64,000 bases of DNA from the NCBI RefSeq assembly GCF_934371575.1, contig NZ_CAKRNY010000011.1, forward strand, positions 25,689 to 89,688, in the 5' to 3' direction. The position numbers were made by a program, and so were the translations under genes. The first letter of the stretch is position 1. The number at the start of each line of letters is the position of its first letter. This document shows, piece by piece, positions 46,249-55,900 of this stretch. The DNA is from an uncultured Blautia sp. (GTDB lineage: Bacteria; Bacillota; Clostridia; Lachnospirales; Lachnospiraceae). The notes under the pieces are model-generated. The model was not told where the DNA came from. It did no database searches and saw nothing but the letters and a program-made list of their open reading frames with translations.

Positions 46249-48087
46249 TTATTCCACTGTAACAGATTTAGCCAGATTTCTTGGTTTATCCACATCCAGT
46301 CCCTTGGCAACACTGACATAGTAGCCCATCAGCTGCAGCGGTACAATGGCAAGACTGGTGGTAAAGTATTTCTCCGTCTTCGGAACGTACACGGAAAAAT
46401 CAGCAGTATCCTCAATGCTGTAGTTCCCATAGCTGGTCAGTCCCATAAGATATGCACCACGGCTCTTTACCTCAACCATATTGCTGAGTGTTTTTTCAAA
46501 CAGGTCCTTCTGTGTCATCACACCGATCACCAGAGTGCCATCTTCAACAAGGCTGATCGTTCCATGCTTCAGCTCACCTGCAGCATAAGCCTCAGAATGA
46601 ATATAGCTGATTTCCTTCATCTTCAGGCTGCCTTCCATGCTGATCGCATAGTCGATACCTCGTCCGATGAAGAAAATATCATGGGCATTTGCGTATTTGC
46701 TTGCAAACCACTGAATACGTTCCTTGTCATCCAGTACACGGCTGATCTTATCCGGCAGTGTCTCCATCTCTGCAAGAAGACGGTTCACTCTGTTCTCATC
46801 CAGTCTGCCCTTGACAAACGCACTCTGAATTGACAAAAGATACATGGCGATCAGCTGTGTGCTGTATGCCTTAGTGGTAGCAACCGAAATCTCAGGTCCT
46901 GCATAAGTATATAAGGTATAATCGCTCTCCCTTGCAATACTGGACCCAACTACATTGACAACACTGAGTACCGGTACATTTCTCTCCTTTGCCAGACGAA
47001 GTGCAGCCAGACTGTCTGCGGTCTCACCGGACTGGGAAATGATCACCACCATAGAATCCTCTTCGAGAATCGGATCACGGTAACGGAACTCAGAAGCCAC
47101 ATCAACCTCAACCGGAATTTTCGCCATGGACTCGATCACATATTTCCCTACCATTCCCACATGGTAAGCAGAACCACATGCAATGATATAGATTCTCTTA
47201 AGAGAAGCCAGCTTCTCATCTGTCAGCCCTGTCTCTGACAGGTCAATATGTCCCTCTTTTACATAAGCACCGATGGTGTCCTGAACTGCCTTAGGCTGCT
47301 CATGGATCTCCTTCAGCATGAAATGCTCATAGCCGCCTTTTTCAGCTGCAGCTGCATCCCACTGAATCTCCACAACATCCTTCTCAATTTCCTCACGGTC
47401 AATATTATAAAAATGGATCTCATCACGGGAAAGCTCCGCGATCTCAAGATTACCGATGTAATAAACCTTACGGGTCTGATCCAGAATAGCCGGAACATCA
47501 GAAGCGATCAGGCTTCCGCTCTCCTTCTTGCCAATGATCAGCGGACTGTCCTTACGGGCTGCAAATAATTTACCCGGATAATCCCTGAACATAATACCAA
47601 ACGCATAAGAACCGCGGATACGCAGCATAGCTCTGGAAATAGCCTCCAGAGGGGTACCTGTCTTCTGGTAATAATAATCTACCAGTTTTACCGCAACCTC
47701 TGTATCTGTCTGTGAATAAAATGTATAACCGGAACGAAGAAGCTTGGACTTCAGTTCCTGATAGTTCTCGATTATTCCGTTGTGAACAAGCACCACAGAC
47801 TTGTCATCCGTGCAGTGAGGATGAGCATTTGTCTCAGAAGGCTCTCCGTGAGTCGCCCAACGGGTGTGACCGACACCGCAGGTACCTGGTACAGCAGAAC
47901 CACCGTCAGTCTTCTCGATCAGAGTCTTCAGACGTCCCTTTGCCTTTACAATAGCGATCTTATCTGTCTCTTCGTTACGGACTGCAATGCCGGCTGAATC
48001 ATAGCCTCTGTATTCCAGCTTGGAAAGACCTGTCAGTAAAATCGGCGCAGCCTGCTCATCTCCTACATAACCAACAATTCCACACAT
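46249..48087 (-). CDS. glmS: Glutamine-fructose-6-phosphate aminotransferase
   Basis: This enzyme makes glucosamine-6-phosphate for peptidoglycan and polysaccharide precursors. The 612-aa protein begins MCGIVGYVG; after Met removal Cys becomes the N-terminal nucleophile of the glutaminase domain. Two SIS isomerase domains (VDVASEFRYRDP, SQSGETADSLAALR) follow, ending LAKSVTVE. No glmS ribozyme fits upstream: the sugar-transferase stop is only 18 nt away, so glmS appears to be the second gene of a polysaccharide operon. Confidence 0.97.
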   Translation of the reverse strand: MCGIVGYVGDEQAAPILLTGLSKLEYRGYDSAGIAVRNEETDKIAIVKAKGRLKTLIEKTDGGSAVPGTCGVGHTRWATHGEPSETNAHPHCTDDKSVVLVHNGIIENYQELKSKLLRSGYTFYSQTDTEVAVKLVDYYYQKTGTPLEAISRAMLRIRGSYAFGIMFRDYPGKLFAARKDSPLIIGKKESGSLIASDVPAILDQTRKVYYIGNLEIAELSRDEIHFYNIDREEIEKDVVEIQWDAAAAEKGGYEHFMLKEIHEQPKAVQDTIGAYVKEGHIDLSETGLTDEKLASLKRIYIIACGSAYHVGMVGKYVIESMAKIPVEVDVASEFRYRDPILEEDSMVVIISQSGETADSLAALRLAKERNVPVLSVVNVVGSSIARESDYTLYTYAGPEISVATTKAYSTQLIAMYLLSIQSAFVKGRLDENRVNRLLAEMETLPDKISRVLDDKERIQWFASKYANAHDIFFIGRGIDYAISMEGSLKMKEISYIHSEAYAAGELKHGTISLVEDGTLVIGVMTQKDLFEKTLSNMVEVKSRGAYLMGLTSYGNYSIEDTADFSVYVPKTEKYFTTSLAIVPLQLMGYYVSVAKGLDVDKPRNLAKSVTVE

Positions 48088-48105
48088 AAAATTTCCTCCT
48101 CAGTC

Positions 48106-49500
48106 TTAATTATTCTCCTCGTTGTTCTCCTCGTTTCTCTCCTGACCGGCTGTCTTCTGCCAGGACTCAATTCCCTCTGTATTCTCCTTCTGGAAAAGAA
48201 TCTTAAAGGTAAGCATAAGCAGTTTGATATCCAGCTTCAGAGAGTAGGTCTCAATATAAGTGAGATCCAGCTTCAGCTTGTCATAGGGTGTCGTGTTGTA
48301 TTTACCATAAACCTGGGCATAACCGGTAAGTCCGGCCTTTACCTTCAGGCGGTAATCAAATTCCGGAATGCGCTCACTGTAAAGCGCTGCGATCTCAGGT
48401 CTCTCAGGTCTTGGTCCAACCAGAGACATATCGCCCTTTAATATGTTAAAAATCTGTGGCAGCTCATCGAAATGGATCCGGCGGATAATTTTACCCACAG
48501 GTGTGATTCTGTCGTCCTCTTTTCTGGCAAGCTGCGCACCTTTTACTTCAGAATCCATCTTCATGCTCCGGAACTTCAGAATCATAAAGATTCTCTTATC
48601 CCTGGTAAGACGGGGCTGTTTATAAAAAACAGGACCTCCATCATAAAGCTTAATGGCAAGTGCGATCAGCAGCATAAACGGTGACGCGATCACCAGTCCA
48701 AGCAATGAAAAAACAATATCTGTCACTCTCTTGAAAAACAGCTGCTCTGCTGTCAGGCGCAGATTACGTGAAAGAAGAAGGGTGGTGTCAAACAGATGAA
48801 TGTCATCTGCATTTCTCAGCATAATATCAGAAAGCTTGGGAATAGAATAACACCGGATATCCTTCTCAAAGCAATATTTCAGCAGAACATTGCGCTCATG
48901 GGAAGGGATATCTCCGATCACTACCGCCTTATATCCGTCAATTTTCTCCTTGATCGCATCAAGCCCAAGAGAAAGAGGTGCCATCTCCCGGATCGCATAT
49001 TTATCCTCTCTCGTCTCCAGCTTATCCCGAAGATCTCCCGGATTACGTCCGCCATAGACCATCAGCATCTGTCTGGGAGGATACAGTCTGGCATACACAA
49101 AACGCATGCCAACCACCCATAAAACCACAATCACCAGATCGATTCCTGTCATGGAAAGCATCGGTGACATATGCTCTCCCAGTCTCCAGCGGCCGATCAG
49201 ACACAACTGGAGATATGTGATAAAATTCACACACACCACTGATAGAATCTGTGAATAGATCACCTCAAATACCCGCAGATAGCCTACTTTAAATCCACCG
49301 TAAATCTTATAAAAGAAATACAGCATCAGCACATACAGGCCAATTATTACCTGATTACCTCTGTCAAACCGTCTGCCGATCACGTCCTTATGCGCGTAGA
49401 ACTTATACCAGATATAAGCAAAAAGCAGAGTTTCAACAGCAACGATCACTGCTGACGCCAGAAACATGATCAGTCTCTTATATCGTTCGCGATTTTCCAT
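48106..49500 (-). CDS. Exopolysaccharide polyprenyl-phosphate sugar-1-phosphate transferase
   Basis: The protein is 464 aa from the ATG at 49500 (GGAGG upstream). Four to five N-terminal membrane segments and a CoA-binding-like central region precede a C-terminal bacterial sugar transferase domain. That domain has LVIASPFMLLIALAIKLYDGGPVFYKQPR, RFDELPQIFNILKGDMSLVGPRPERPE and KAGLTGYAQVYGKYNT. It starts repeat-unit assembly by moving a sugar phosphate to undecaprenyl phosphate. The sugar is not readable. It is divergent from the LCP gene, with glmS following it. Confidence 0.92.
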   Translation of the reverse strand: MENRERYKRLIMFLASAVIVAVETLLFAYIWYKFYAHKDVIGRRFDRGNQVIIGLYVLMLYFFYKIYGGFKVGYLRVFEVIYSQILSVVCVNFITYLQLCLIGRWRLGEHMSPMLSMTGIDLVIVVLWVVGMRFVYARLYPPRQMLMVYGGRNPGDLRDKLETREDKYAIREMAPLSLGLDAIKEKIDGYKAVVIGDIPSHERNVLLKYCFEKDIRCYSIPKLSDIMLRNADDIHLFDTTLLLSRNLRLTAEQLFFKRVTDIVFSLLGLVIASPFMLLIALAIKLYDGGPVFYKQPRLTRDKRIFMILKFRSMKMDSEVKGAQLARKEDDRITPVGKIIRRIHFDELPQIFNILKGDMSLVGPRPERPEIAALYSERIPEFDYRLKVKAGLTGYAQVYGKYNTTPYDKLKLDLTYIETYSLKLDIKLLMLTFKILFQKENTEGIESWQKTAGQERNEENNEENN

Positions 49501-49552
49501 TTTTTCCTCCAGTAAAATACTCTGAAACCTATACGTTGTATAAGTATAGCAC

Positions 49553-49558
49553 AAAAGT
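49553..49558 (-). promoter_or_regulatory. Likely -10 box for sugar transferase-glmS
   Basis: TGCTATACT (extended -10, TATACT at 49553-49558) on the minus strand; the -35 hexamer is poor. Confidence 0.45.
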
Positions 49559-49615
49559 TCTCAGAGGAAAACGATTTTTTTCGTCACCTATTTTTATCAA
49601 TTTTCTCTATCAAGG

Positions 49616-49644
49616 TTGTCATCCCACAAAAAGAGTGATAAAAT
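49616..49644 (+). promoter_or_regulatory. Promoter of the LCP-Wzz-Wze operon
   Basis: TTGTCA (49616-49621), 17 nt, TAAAAT (49639-49644), about 40 nt before the LCP start codon. Confidence 0.65.
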
Positions 49645-49687
49645 CAGTACATATTTGTTAAAAGTAATTCTCAAAAGGAAGGATAAC

Positions 49688-50695
49688 ATGCGTCATTATA
49701 GAAATCCCAGAGATATACATAAGCATCTGAAATACATAACCATCGGACTGACTGTAAGCGTTCTTGGCATCGGACTGACAGCCGGTGTTTTTACCATGGC
49801 TGAGAATCATACTCTTACTCAGAACACAGCTTCTGCTTCTGAAGCATCCGATGAAATTACATATAAAGGTATTACCTATGTCCCCAAGGGCAATCTGGAG
49901 ACCTACCTTTTCGCTGGAATTGATTCCCCGGATAAGGTTACTGATATTGAAGAATACGACGGCACCGGTCAGTGCGATGTACTGATCGTGCTGGTTCGTG
50001 ACAGAAGCACCGATACCTGTAAGCTGCTTACCATAGACCGTAATACCATGACTCCCATCCGCAGTCTTGAGGATGACGGCACTTACATTGACACAGATGT
50101 AGCCCAGATTTCCCTGGCACATGCCATGAGCCTGGATCACGATACCCGGGCTGAGAATACTGTAGATGCAGTTTCCACCCTTCTTGGAGGCCATAAGATT
50201 GACGGTTTTGCCATGGTAAACATGGGTGCCATTCAGCTGGTGAACGACATGGTTGGCGGAGTTACCGTTACCGTAGAGGATGATTTTCCGGACAGTGACA
50301 CTCTGATCAAGGGACAGACTGTCACCTTAAAGGGAGCCGATGCCGAACGTTTCATCCGCGAGCGTAAAACGGTCGGTGATGGACTGAATGATAACCGTAT
50401 GAAACGCCAGGCCCAGTATGAAGAAGCCTTCAAGCCTGTTTTCCAGGCGAAATGCAGCGAAGATAAAACATTCCCCCTGGATCTTTATCATGCTATGGAG
50501 GATTACATGACCACCAACATCAGTGCCAAAAAGTTTTCCCGTCTTGCCCTTCTTCTCTCTGATGAGAAGGAAGAGGAGAAGCTTACTATTCAGGGAACCG
50601 ACGGCTTCGATGAAGACGGCTGGCAGACCTTTACTCCTGATAAAGACAGCCTCCAGGAGGTAATCCTTTCGCTCTTTTATAAGGAAAAGAAATAA
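49688..50695 (+). CDS. LytR-CpsA-Psr family wall-polymer ligase
   Basis: The protein is 335 aa. The ATG at 49688 follows AAAGGAAGG; the longer frame overlaps the promoter. A cytoplasmic basic start, one membrane helix (about 19-40) and an extracellular LCP domain are seen, with FAGIDSPDKV, VLIVLVRDRS, LLTIDRNTMTPI and the Arg-rich FIRERKTVGDGLNDNRMKRQ loop that binds polyprenyl pyrophosphate. LCP enzymes attach capsule or teichoic polymers to peptidoglycan. It is the first gene of the polysaccharide-export operon here. Confidence 0.92.
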   Translation: MRHYRNPRDIHKHLKYITIGLTVSVLGIGLTAGVFTMAENHTLTQNTASASEASDEITYKGITYVPKGNLETYLFAGIDSPDKVTDIEEYDGTGQCDVLIVLVRDRSTDTCKLLTIDRNTMTPIRSLEDDGTYIDTDVAQISLAHAMSLDHDTRAENTVDAVSTLLGGHKIDGFAMVNMGAIQLVNDMVGGVTVTVEDDFPDSDTLIKGQTVTLKGADAERFIRERKTVGDGLNDNRMKRQAQYEEAFKPVFQAKCSEDKTFPLDLYHAMEDYMTTNISAKKFSRLALLLSDEKEEEKLTIQGTDGFDEDGWQTFTPDKDSLQEVILSLFYKEKK

Positions 50696-50734
50696 TTTCT
50701 CACTAGAAAATAAATTAAATTAAGGAGACTCAAA

Positions 50735-51487
50735 ATGAACGAAGAACTCACAAATGACGAGGTAGAGATTGACCTTATGGATCTGGCCTGCGTCCTTGTA
50801 GACAAATGGCGGTATCTTCTGGTCTGCCTGCTTGCAGGTGCCATACTCTTTGGTGCTTATTCCTACTTTTTTATTGAACCTACCTACGAGTCCACATCCA
50901 AGCTTTACGTCGTATCTGCTTCAGACGATTCAGTTGTCAATTTAAGCGACCTAAACCTCGGTACATCTCTGACAGCAGACTATGAACAGCTGATGCTCAG
51001 CTATCCGGTACTGAACCGGGTGATCGACAGATTAAATCTGGACACTACCTCCGATGATCTGACCAAATTTTTTTCTCTGAATAACCCAAGTGATACCCGT
51101 ATTCTGGAAATCACAGCTACTTCCACCGACCCTCAAATGGCACAAAAGCTTGCTGAAACCATGGCTGAAGAAGCAATCGAATATCTCCCGGAGACCATGA
51201 GCACACTTGCACCAAATATCGCCCAGCACGCCAATCTTCCCGAAAAAAAGGTAGCTCCAAGCTACATCAAATTTACCCTGATCGGCGCCCTGCTTGGTCT
51301 TCTGCTCTGTGCAGTAGTCTTCACTGTGAAATATCTGATGGATGACACCATCCATACAGCAGATGATATGGAGAAATACTTTGGTCTGGTACCTCTTACC
51401 ACAATTCCTGACAGTGATCAGGTAATTGACCTGGACGAGGAACAGCACCGCAAACGCGGCAGAAAGAGAGGTCTCAAAAAACAATGA
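50735..51487 (+). CDS. Polysaccharide chain-length determinant (Wzz/CapA-type) protein
   Basis: The protein is 250 aa. EIDLMDLACVLVDKWRYLL leads into the first membrane helix, and a second lies near residues 178-200 (FTLIGALLGLLLCAVVFTV). The loop between them is extracellular. The short C-terminal cytoplasmic tail is basic. Gram-positive Wzz partners activate the cognate tyrosine kinase, which is encoded next with a 4-nt overlap, so the two form one functional unit controlling chain length. Confidence 0.9.
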   Translation: MNEELTNDEVEIDLMDLACVLVDKWRYLLVCLLAGAILFGAYSYFFIEPTYESTSKLYVVSASDDSVVNLSDLNLGTSLTADYEQLMLSYPVLNRVIDRLNLDTTSDDLTKFFSLNNPSDTRILEITATSTDPQMAQKLAETMAEEAIEYLPETMSTLAPNIAQHANLPEKKVAPSYIKFTLIGALLGLLLCAVVFTVKYLMDDTIHTADDMEKYFGLVPLTTIPDSDQVIDLDEEQHRKRGRKRGLKKQ

Positions 51488-52206
51488 ATCAACTTGATGT
51501 AATACTTCCGGAGCTTCCGTATTCCGTTTCCGAAGCCATGAACCGCCTTCGTATTAATATTAAATTCTGCGGAAAAAGCACCCGTAAGATTCTGCTGACC
51601 AGCTGCCAGCCAAACGAAGGAAAAAGCACCATTTCCTCTTATCTCTGGAAAATGCTTTCCGAGGCAGGTTTTCCTACTGTACTGGTAGATGTGGATCTTC
51701 GTAAATCTGTTATGAAAACACGCTTCCAGATGGACTACGATGACGATACCACATTAGGTCTGAACCACTATCTTTCCGGTCTGGCAGAATATGAAGATGT
51801 AGTATACAGCACCAACATTCCCAATGGATACATGGTTCCATGTACACAGCTTCTGGAGAATCCATCCGCACTTCTGGAGGACATCCGTTTTAAAGAGCTT
51901 CTGGATACTCTTTCCGAGAATTATCGTTTTGTTATTATAGATTCTCCGCCTCTCGGCAGCGTTTCCGATGGAGCTTTAATTGCTTCCCTGTGTGACGGTG
52001 CAGTTCTGGTGGTACGCGCCGGTACAACTCCCCGCAGTCTGATCAAACAGTCACTCTACGAAATTCAGCATTCCGGCTGCAGGCTTCTGGGAACTGTCCT
52101 GAACCGCGCTGATGTAAAGGGGCATGTTTATGGCAAATATGGTTACGGCTATGGCTATGGTTATGGTTATGAAACAGACAAGGAGAAAAAAAACAGTCCT
52201 GAATAA
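51484..52206 (+). CDS. Polysaccharide-associated bacterial tyrosine kinase
   Basis: The protein is 240 aa of the BY-kinase type. Walker A is CQPNEGKST (41-49), Walker A-prime is VLVDVDLRKS (about 66-75) and Walker B is FVIIDSPP (149-156). The C-terminus holds the autophosphorylation tyrosine cluster: seven tyrosines between residues 216 and 229, mostly as a Tyr-Gly repeat. It needs the preceding membrane protein for activity in this family. A partner phosphatase gene is not in the window. Confidence 0.93.
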   Translation: MNQLDVILPELPYSVSEAMNRLRINIKFCGKSTRKILLTSCQPNEGKSTISSYLWKMLSEAGFPTVLVDVDLRKSVMKTRFQMDYDDDTTLGLNHYLSGLAEYEDVVYSTNIPNGYMVPCTQLLENPSALLEDIRFKELLDTLSENYRFVIIDSPPLGSVSDGALIASLCDGAVLVVRAGTTPRSLIKQSLYEIQHSGCRLLGTVLNRADVKGHVYGKYGYGYGYGYGYETDKEKKNSPE

Positions 52207-52232
52207 CGTACCATATCCATTATCTATCCGTT

Positions 52233-52267
52233 GAATAAACTGGTCTGCGTGGGGAGACCGTTTATTA
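52233..52267 (+). terminator. Probable terminator or attenuator after the tyrosine kinase
   Basis: AATAAAC-TGGTCT pairs with AGACC-G-TTTATT around a GCGTGGGG loop. The trailing T run is short, so read-through into the lysine-rich gene is plausible. Confidence 0.5.
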
Positions 52268-52301
52268 AATAAATTAAATTAAGAAATAGAAGGTGTTATC
52301 A

Positions 52302-52898
52302 ATGAAATCATTCAAGAAAATTGCTGTAACCGTACTGGCTGCAGTAATGATGCTCCTCATGAGCACAACTGTTTTTGCAGCAAATTCACCTGTAAAATCA
52401 TCCTTTAACGCATCTCTTGCAAAGAAGACTGTAACTTACAACGCTAAGAAACAGAAACCTAAGGTTGTTGTTAAAGATGCCAAGGGCAAAAAAATCAGCT
52501 CCAAATACTACAAAGTAACTTACAACAAAAAAGGCTTAAAAGATGCCGGCACATACAAAGTTACCGTTACTGGTAAAGGAAAATATGCCGGATACAAACA
52601 GGTTCTTACTTACAAGATCAAAGCTAAATCTCAGAAAGTATCTATCAAGAAAGATTCCTTCTCCACAACCAAGAAGGCTGTTAAGAAGAAATCCAAATCT
52701 GTAGGTACAATCAAAGCTAAAGTTAAAAAAGGCGCTAAAGTTACTTACACAACAAACAACACTAAGATCAAAGTTAGCAAAAACGGTAAGATCACTGTAG
52801 CCAAAGGTACCAGAAAAGGTATCTATCAGGTCAAAGTGACTGTTAAAGTTAAAAACTACAAGACAGTTAACAAATACGTTAAAGTTACCGTTAAATAA
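52302..52898 (+). CDS. Secreted lysine-rich beta-domain protein
   Basis: The protein is 198 aa from the ATG at 52302 (AGAAGGTG upstream). A signal peptide (MKSFKKIAVTVLAAVMMLLMS, cut after VFAA) precedes two beta-rich domains. The first has a Y-N-A-K-K-Q-K-P-K-V-V-V-K-D...DAGTYKVTVTGKGKYAGY layout resembling MBG/bacterial Ig-like repeats. The second, VSKNGKITVAKGTRKGIYQVKVTVK, resembles a Big-2-like fold. It is exceptionally rich in Lys and should be strongly basic. It may hold anionic exopolysaccharide (inference from location). Confidence 0.75.
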   Translation: MKSFKKIAVTVLAAVMMLLMSTTVFAANSPVKSSFNASLAKKTVTYNAKKQKPKVVVKDAKGKKISSKYYKVTYNKKGLKDAGTYKVTVTGKGKYAGYKQVLTYKIKAKSQKVSIKKDSFSTTKKAVKKKSKSVGTIKAKVKKGAKVTYTTNNTKIKVSKNGKITVAKGTRKGIYQVKVTVKVKNYKTVNKYVKVTVK

Positions 52899-52912
52899 TT
52901 TTGATGTATAAC

Positions 52913-52944
52913 AAAAACTCCCTGACCACGCAGGGAGTTTTTTT
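52913..52944. terminator. Bidirectional terminator at the left border of the A+T-rich island
   Basis: AAAAACTCCCTG/CAGGGAGTTTTT, 6-nt loop, T runs both ways. It serves the lysine-rich gene and the convergent NACHT gene ending at 52952. Confidence 0.9.
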
Positions 52945-52951
52945 ATTCTCA

Positions 52952-55900
52952 CTATGCAAAATTATCCCACCAGAAATCTTTCTCCCCCAGCCAGCATTTC
53001 ATAGCTTTATTCCTGATTGCATCACTCTCATCAGACAGGCTCTCACATATCATTGACTTCATGCATTCTGCTGAAATCCACTCCAAAGAGCGTAAGTTTC
53101 CCAACCAGATCAGCTGCATTTTTTCATTAATCTCCGTCCCAAGTCTTTTTAATGCCATTCCATAAGGATACGTAAATTGTGAAGGCAGTTGCAAAATTAT
53201 TTCAAATATGTAATCATCATATTCCATTTTTTCAAAATTCTCTATCACATATTCAAGTTTTCCCTGATCAGCTATCCATATTTTTTGCAATTCTCTTTTC
53301 GCAATAGCAGAAACATCTGACATAGGGTGACTACATAAATAAATATATTCCTCCATAGTGAAAGATGAAAAACTTACAAGAGCTTCTATGAAATATTTTG
53401 TTGGTAGCTCTGTACCAATAGAACATTTAGGACAAAAGCCATCTGGTTTTATATATACCGTTTCTTCGCAATGTAAACATCTTATTTTTTTCTTTTTCCA
53501 CTTATTGTATGATTCTTTTATCATACTTTCTAACTGTGTCTGGATGTTCTCAGGAATACTTTCCTTTCTCAGAGATAAAAGATATTTTAAAGCAGCAATC
53601 ACCAAATACCGATTGCCTGCCAGTCCATGTTCTATACAGGATAACCATCTGTCTGCACATCCGTTCTCAATATCTGGTACCTTTGACAAATAATCAAATA
53701 AGCATGGAAAAGAAGGAATTGAATCATCAATTAACCTTTCTTCCGCACACCTTTCCAACGCGCTGTCTCTACCTGCCTTAAGTACTATTCCCACTCGTTT
53801 CACAATTCTATTTTCTGCACTGGTTCGAAACAGCTTTCCTAAAAGTTCTGCTATATCCGTGTTACCTATATTAGAATATGCCATACAACAGGCACAAGTT
53901 CCCAATATATCAGAATGACTGCTTAGACCTTCCTCCAATACCTCCGCAGAAACCTTTCCATTGCATCTTGACCATTCCCCTGTCAAATGCAACTGAACCG
54001 TATGATTGCATGAAACAAACGATCCCTTCTTATCTGAAAAATGGGACAAACTATATAATTCTTTTTTAAGCTGTTCCTGATCAAGATTAACAGCTGTACA
54101 AATAAGATTCACGAATTCCTGCGAATATTTACGCTGTAGATCTCTTCCAAGCCATCTGATATCGGATATTCCAGCATCCTTATAATTCATTACAGCAATT
54201 ATCTTTGAATATTCGTGACATGTATCCACTATCTCTGATGTTTCCACACCAAATATGGAAATTAATACTGCAATTAACCTTTCTTCGCTTTGTCTTAGTT
54301 CCTCACTGAACAAATTATGCTGAAACTCCTGGACACCTGCCATGAGCCCCTCATAACGTTTATTAAACCATTCGCCCTCACCAATAGCTTCCATATACTT
54401 CCCAATTGCCTCTATTTCATAAACGCTAATACTCTCAAATGATATTTTTTTAATTGCTTCTGTCAGTTCTTTGTCATTTCTATCAGCCAGCAAAACCTCC
54501 ACAGCCATAGGTAAATCATTTACTCTAAGTCTGAACGTATTTCTCTCAAATACATTCTTATAATCAATCACATATTTTCTTGCCCATATCTGTAATTTGT
54601 CATTTTCATCAGATAAAGCAATCAAAATGATATGATATGCTATCATTTTCTCCCATATATCTTCGGATGCCGCATAACTTTCCAGTTCTCTTATATGCCA
54701 GTTTATTTTTGCGCCCTTAAGACAGTTTATGGTCATAGCTGTTTTCTGGCTTAAGTATTTATTATCCCCAAAACAATACTCATACAATTTGTCATACAAT
54801 TCCTGGGGAACATTTTGGGGATTGCTTTCACTAATTCCCTGTGCAGCTAAGAAAACTGCCCCCTCGGGTAACTGACATTTTGACTCTATATCAAGCAATT
54901 CCTCTACAAAAACCCCTTGGTGATCACAGGCAATTGCCATTCGTAATGTCTCCTGCCAGATATTTTCCCGATAATGGTTATGAACCCATTCTTTTTTCAT
55001 TTTTATTGACATTTTAGAGAGATAACATGCAGCCAAATACTCGCCAACATTCAGATGCAGAAACAGAAAACACTCCTGCCCTTTATAAAATCCTTTATCC
55101 AATATTCCACGTTCCAGCCAAAACTCCAGGCACTGCTCCGCAATTTTTTTTGCCTTTAACGAGGGATATTCTATCTCTTCTGTAAAACGTTCCCCCACAT
55201 AGGTAATAATATTATTTTTCGTATATACCTCTCTGGCTTCATCACTCACATGACTCATCATGTAAAACGCAATTGCTTCAATCCCGTAACGCAATTCAAC
55301 TTCTGAAATAATTTTTTCGTTATCTCGACTGGAACCTTGCAGCCATTCATTGACAATTTCCTGATAAAGACTGATCTTATTATTGCCCCAATTCTTTTTT
55401 TTCAGCGACAATTGCACCATAAATCCCAGTACCAATGGACTTCTACATGCTAATTTATGCAATTCACGATTTTGAATCTTCTTAATAAACCATTGATACT
55501 GTTTCTCACAATCTTGCTGAACCAACTCCATTAATTTCTGCGAAGAAGACTCCATTTGCCACTCATTCATAGGAAGAATCTGATAATGACGATAGTCAGC
55601 CAATTCTGTCAAATCATATCCAATTGGTCGGCTTGTCACAATAATCATTTGATAAGGATGCCCATATCCCCATGCCGCAATAGATTTCGCTACCGTACGT
55701 CTATAGTCTCCACACTCATCAAGTCCATCCAAAATTATAATTGAAAAAAAGTAAGCCAACTCTGCTTTCGTAAATTCAACTGCCAGAGACTGACACATAG
55801 CTTTGCATAAAGCAATTTCAAATGCAGCACCTTCCCGCATATATCCTGCTACATCCCATAAACGCACCTTTATGGCAAATTTATTCATTGCTTCTGCCTG

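Noticed and set aside
48088..48105. glmS ribozyme upstream of glmS
   Set aside because: Only 18 nt separate glmS from the preceding stop codon; there is no room and no matching sequence.
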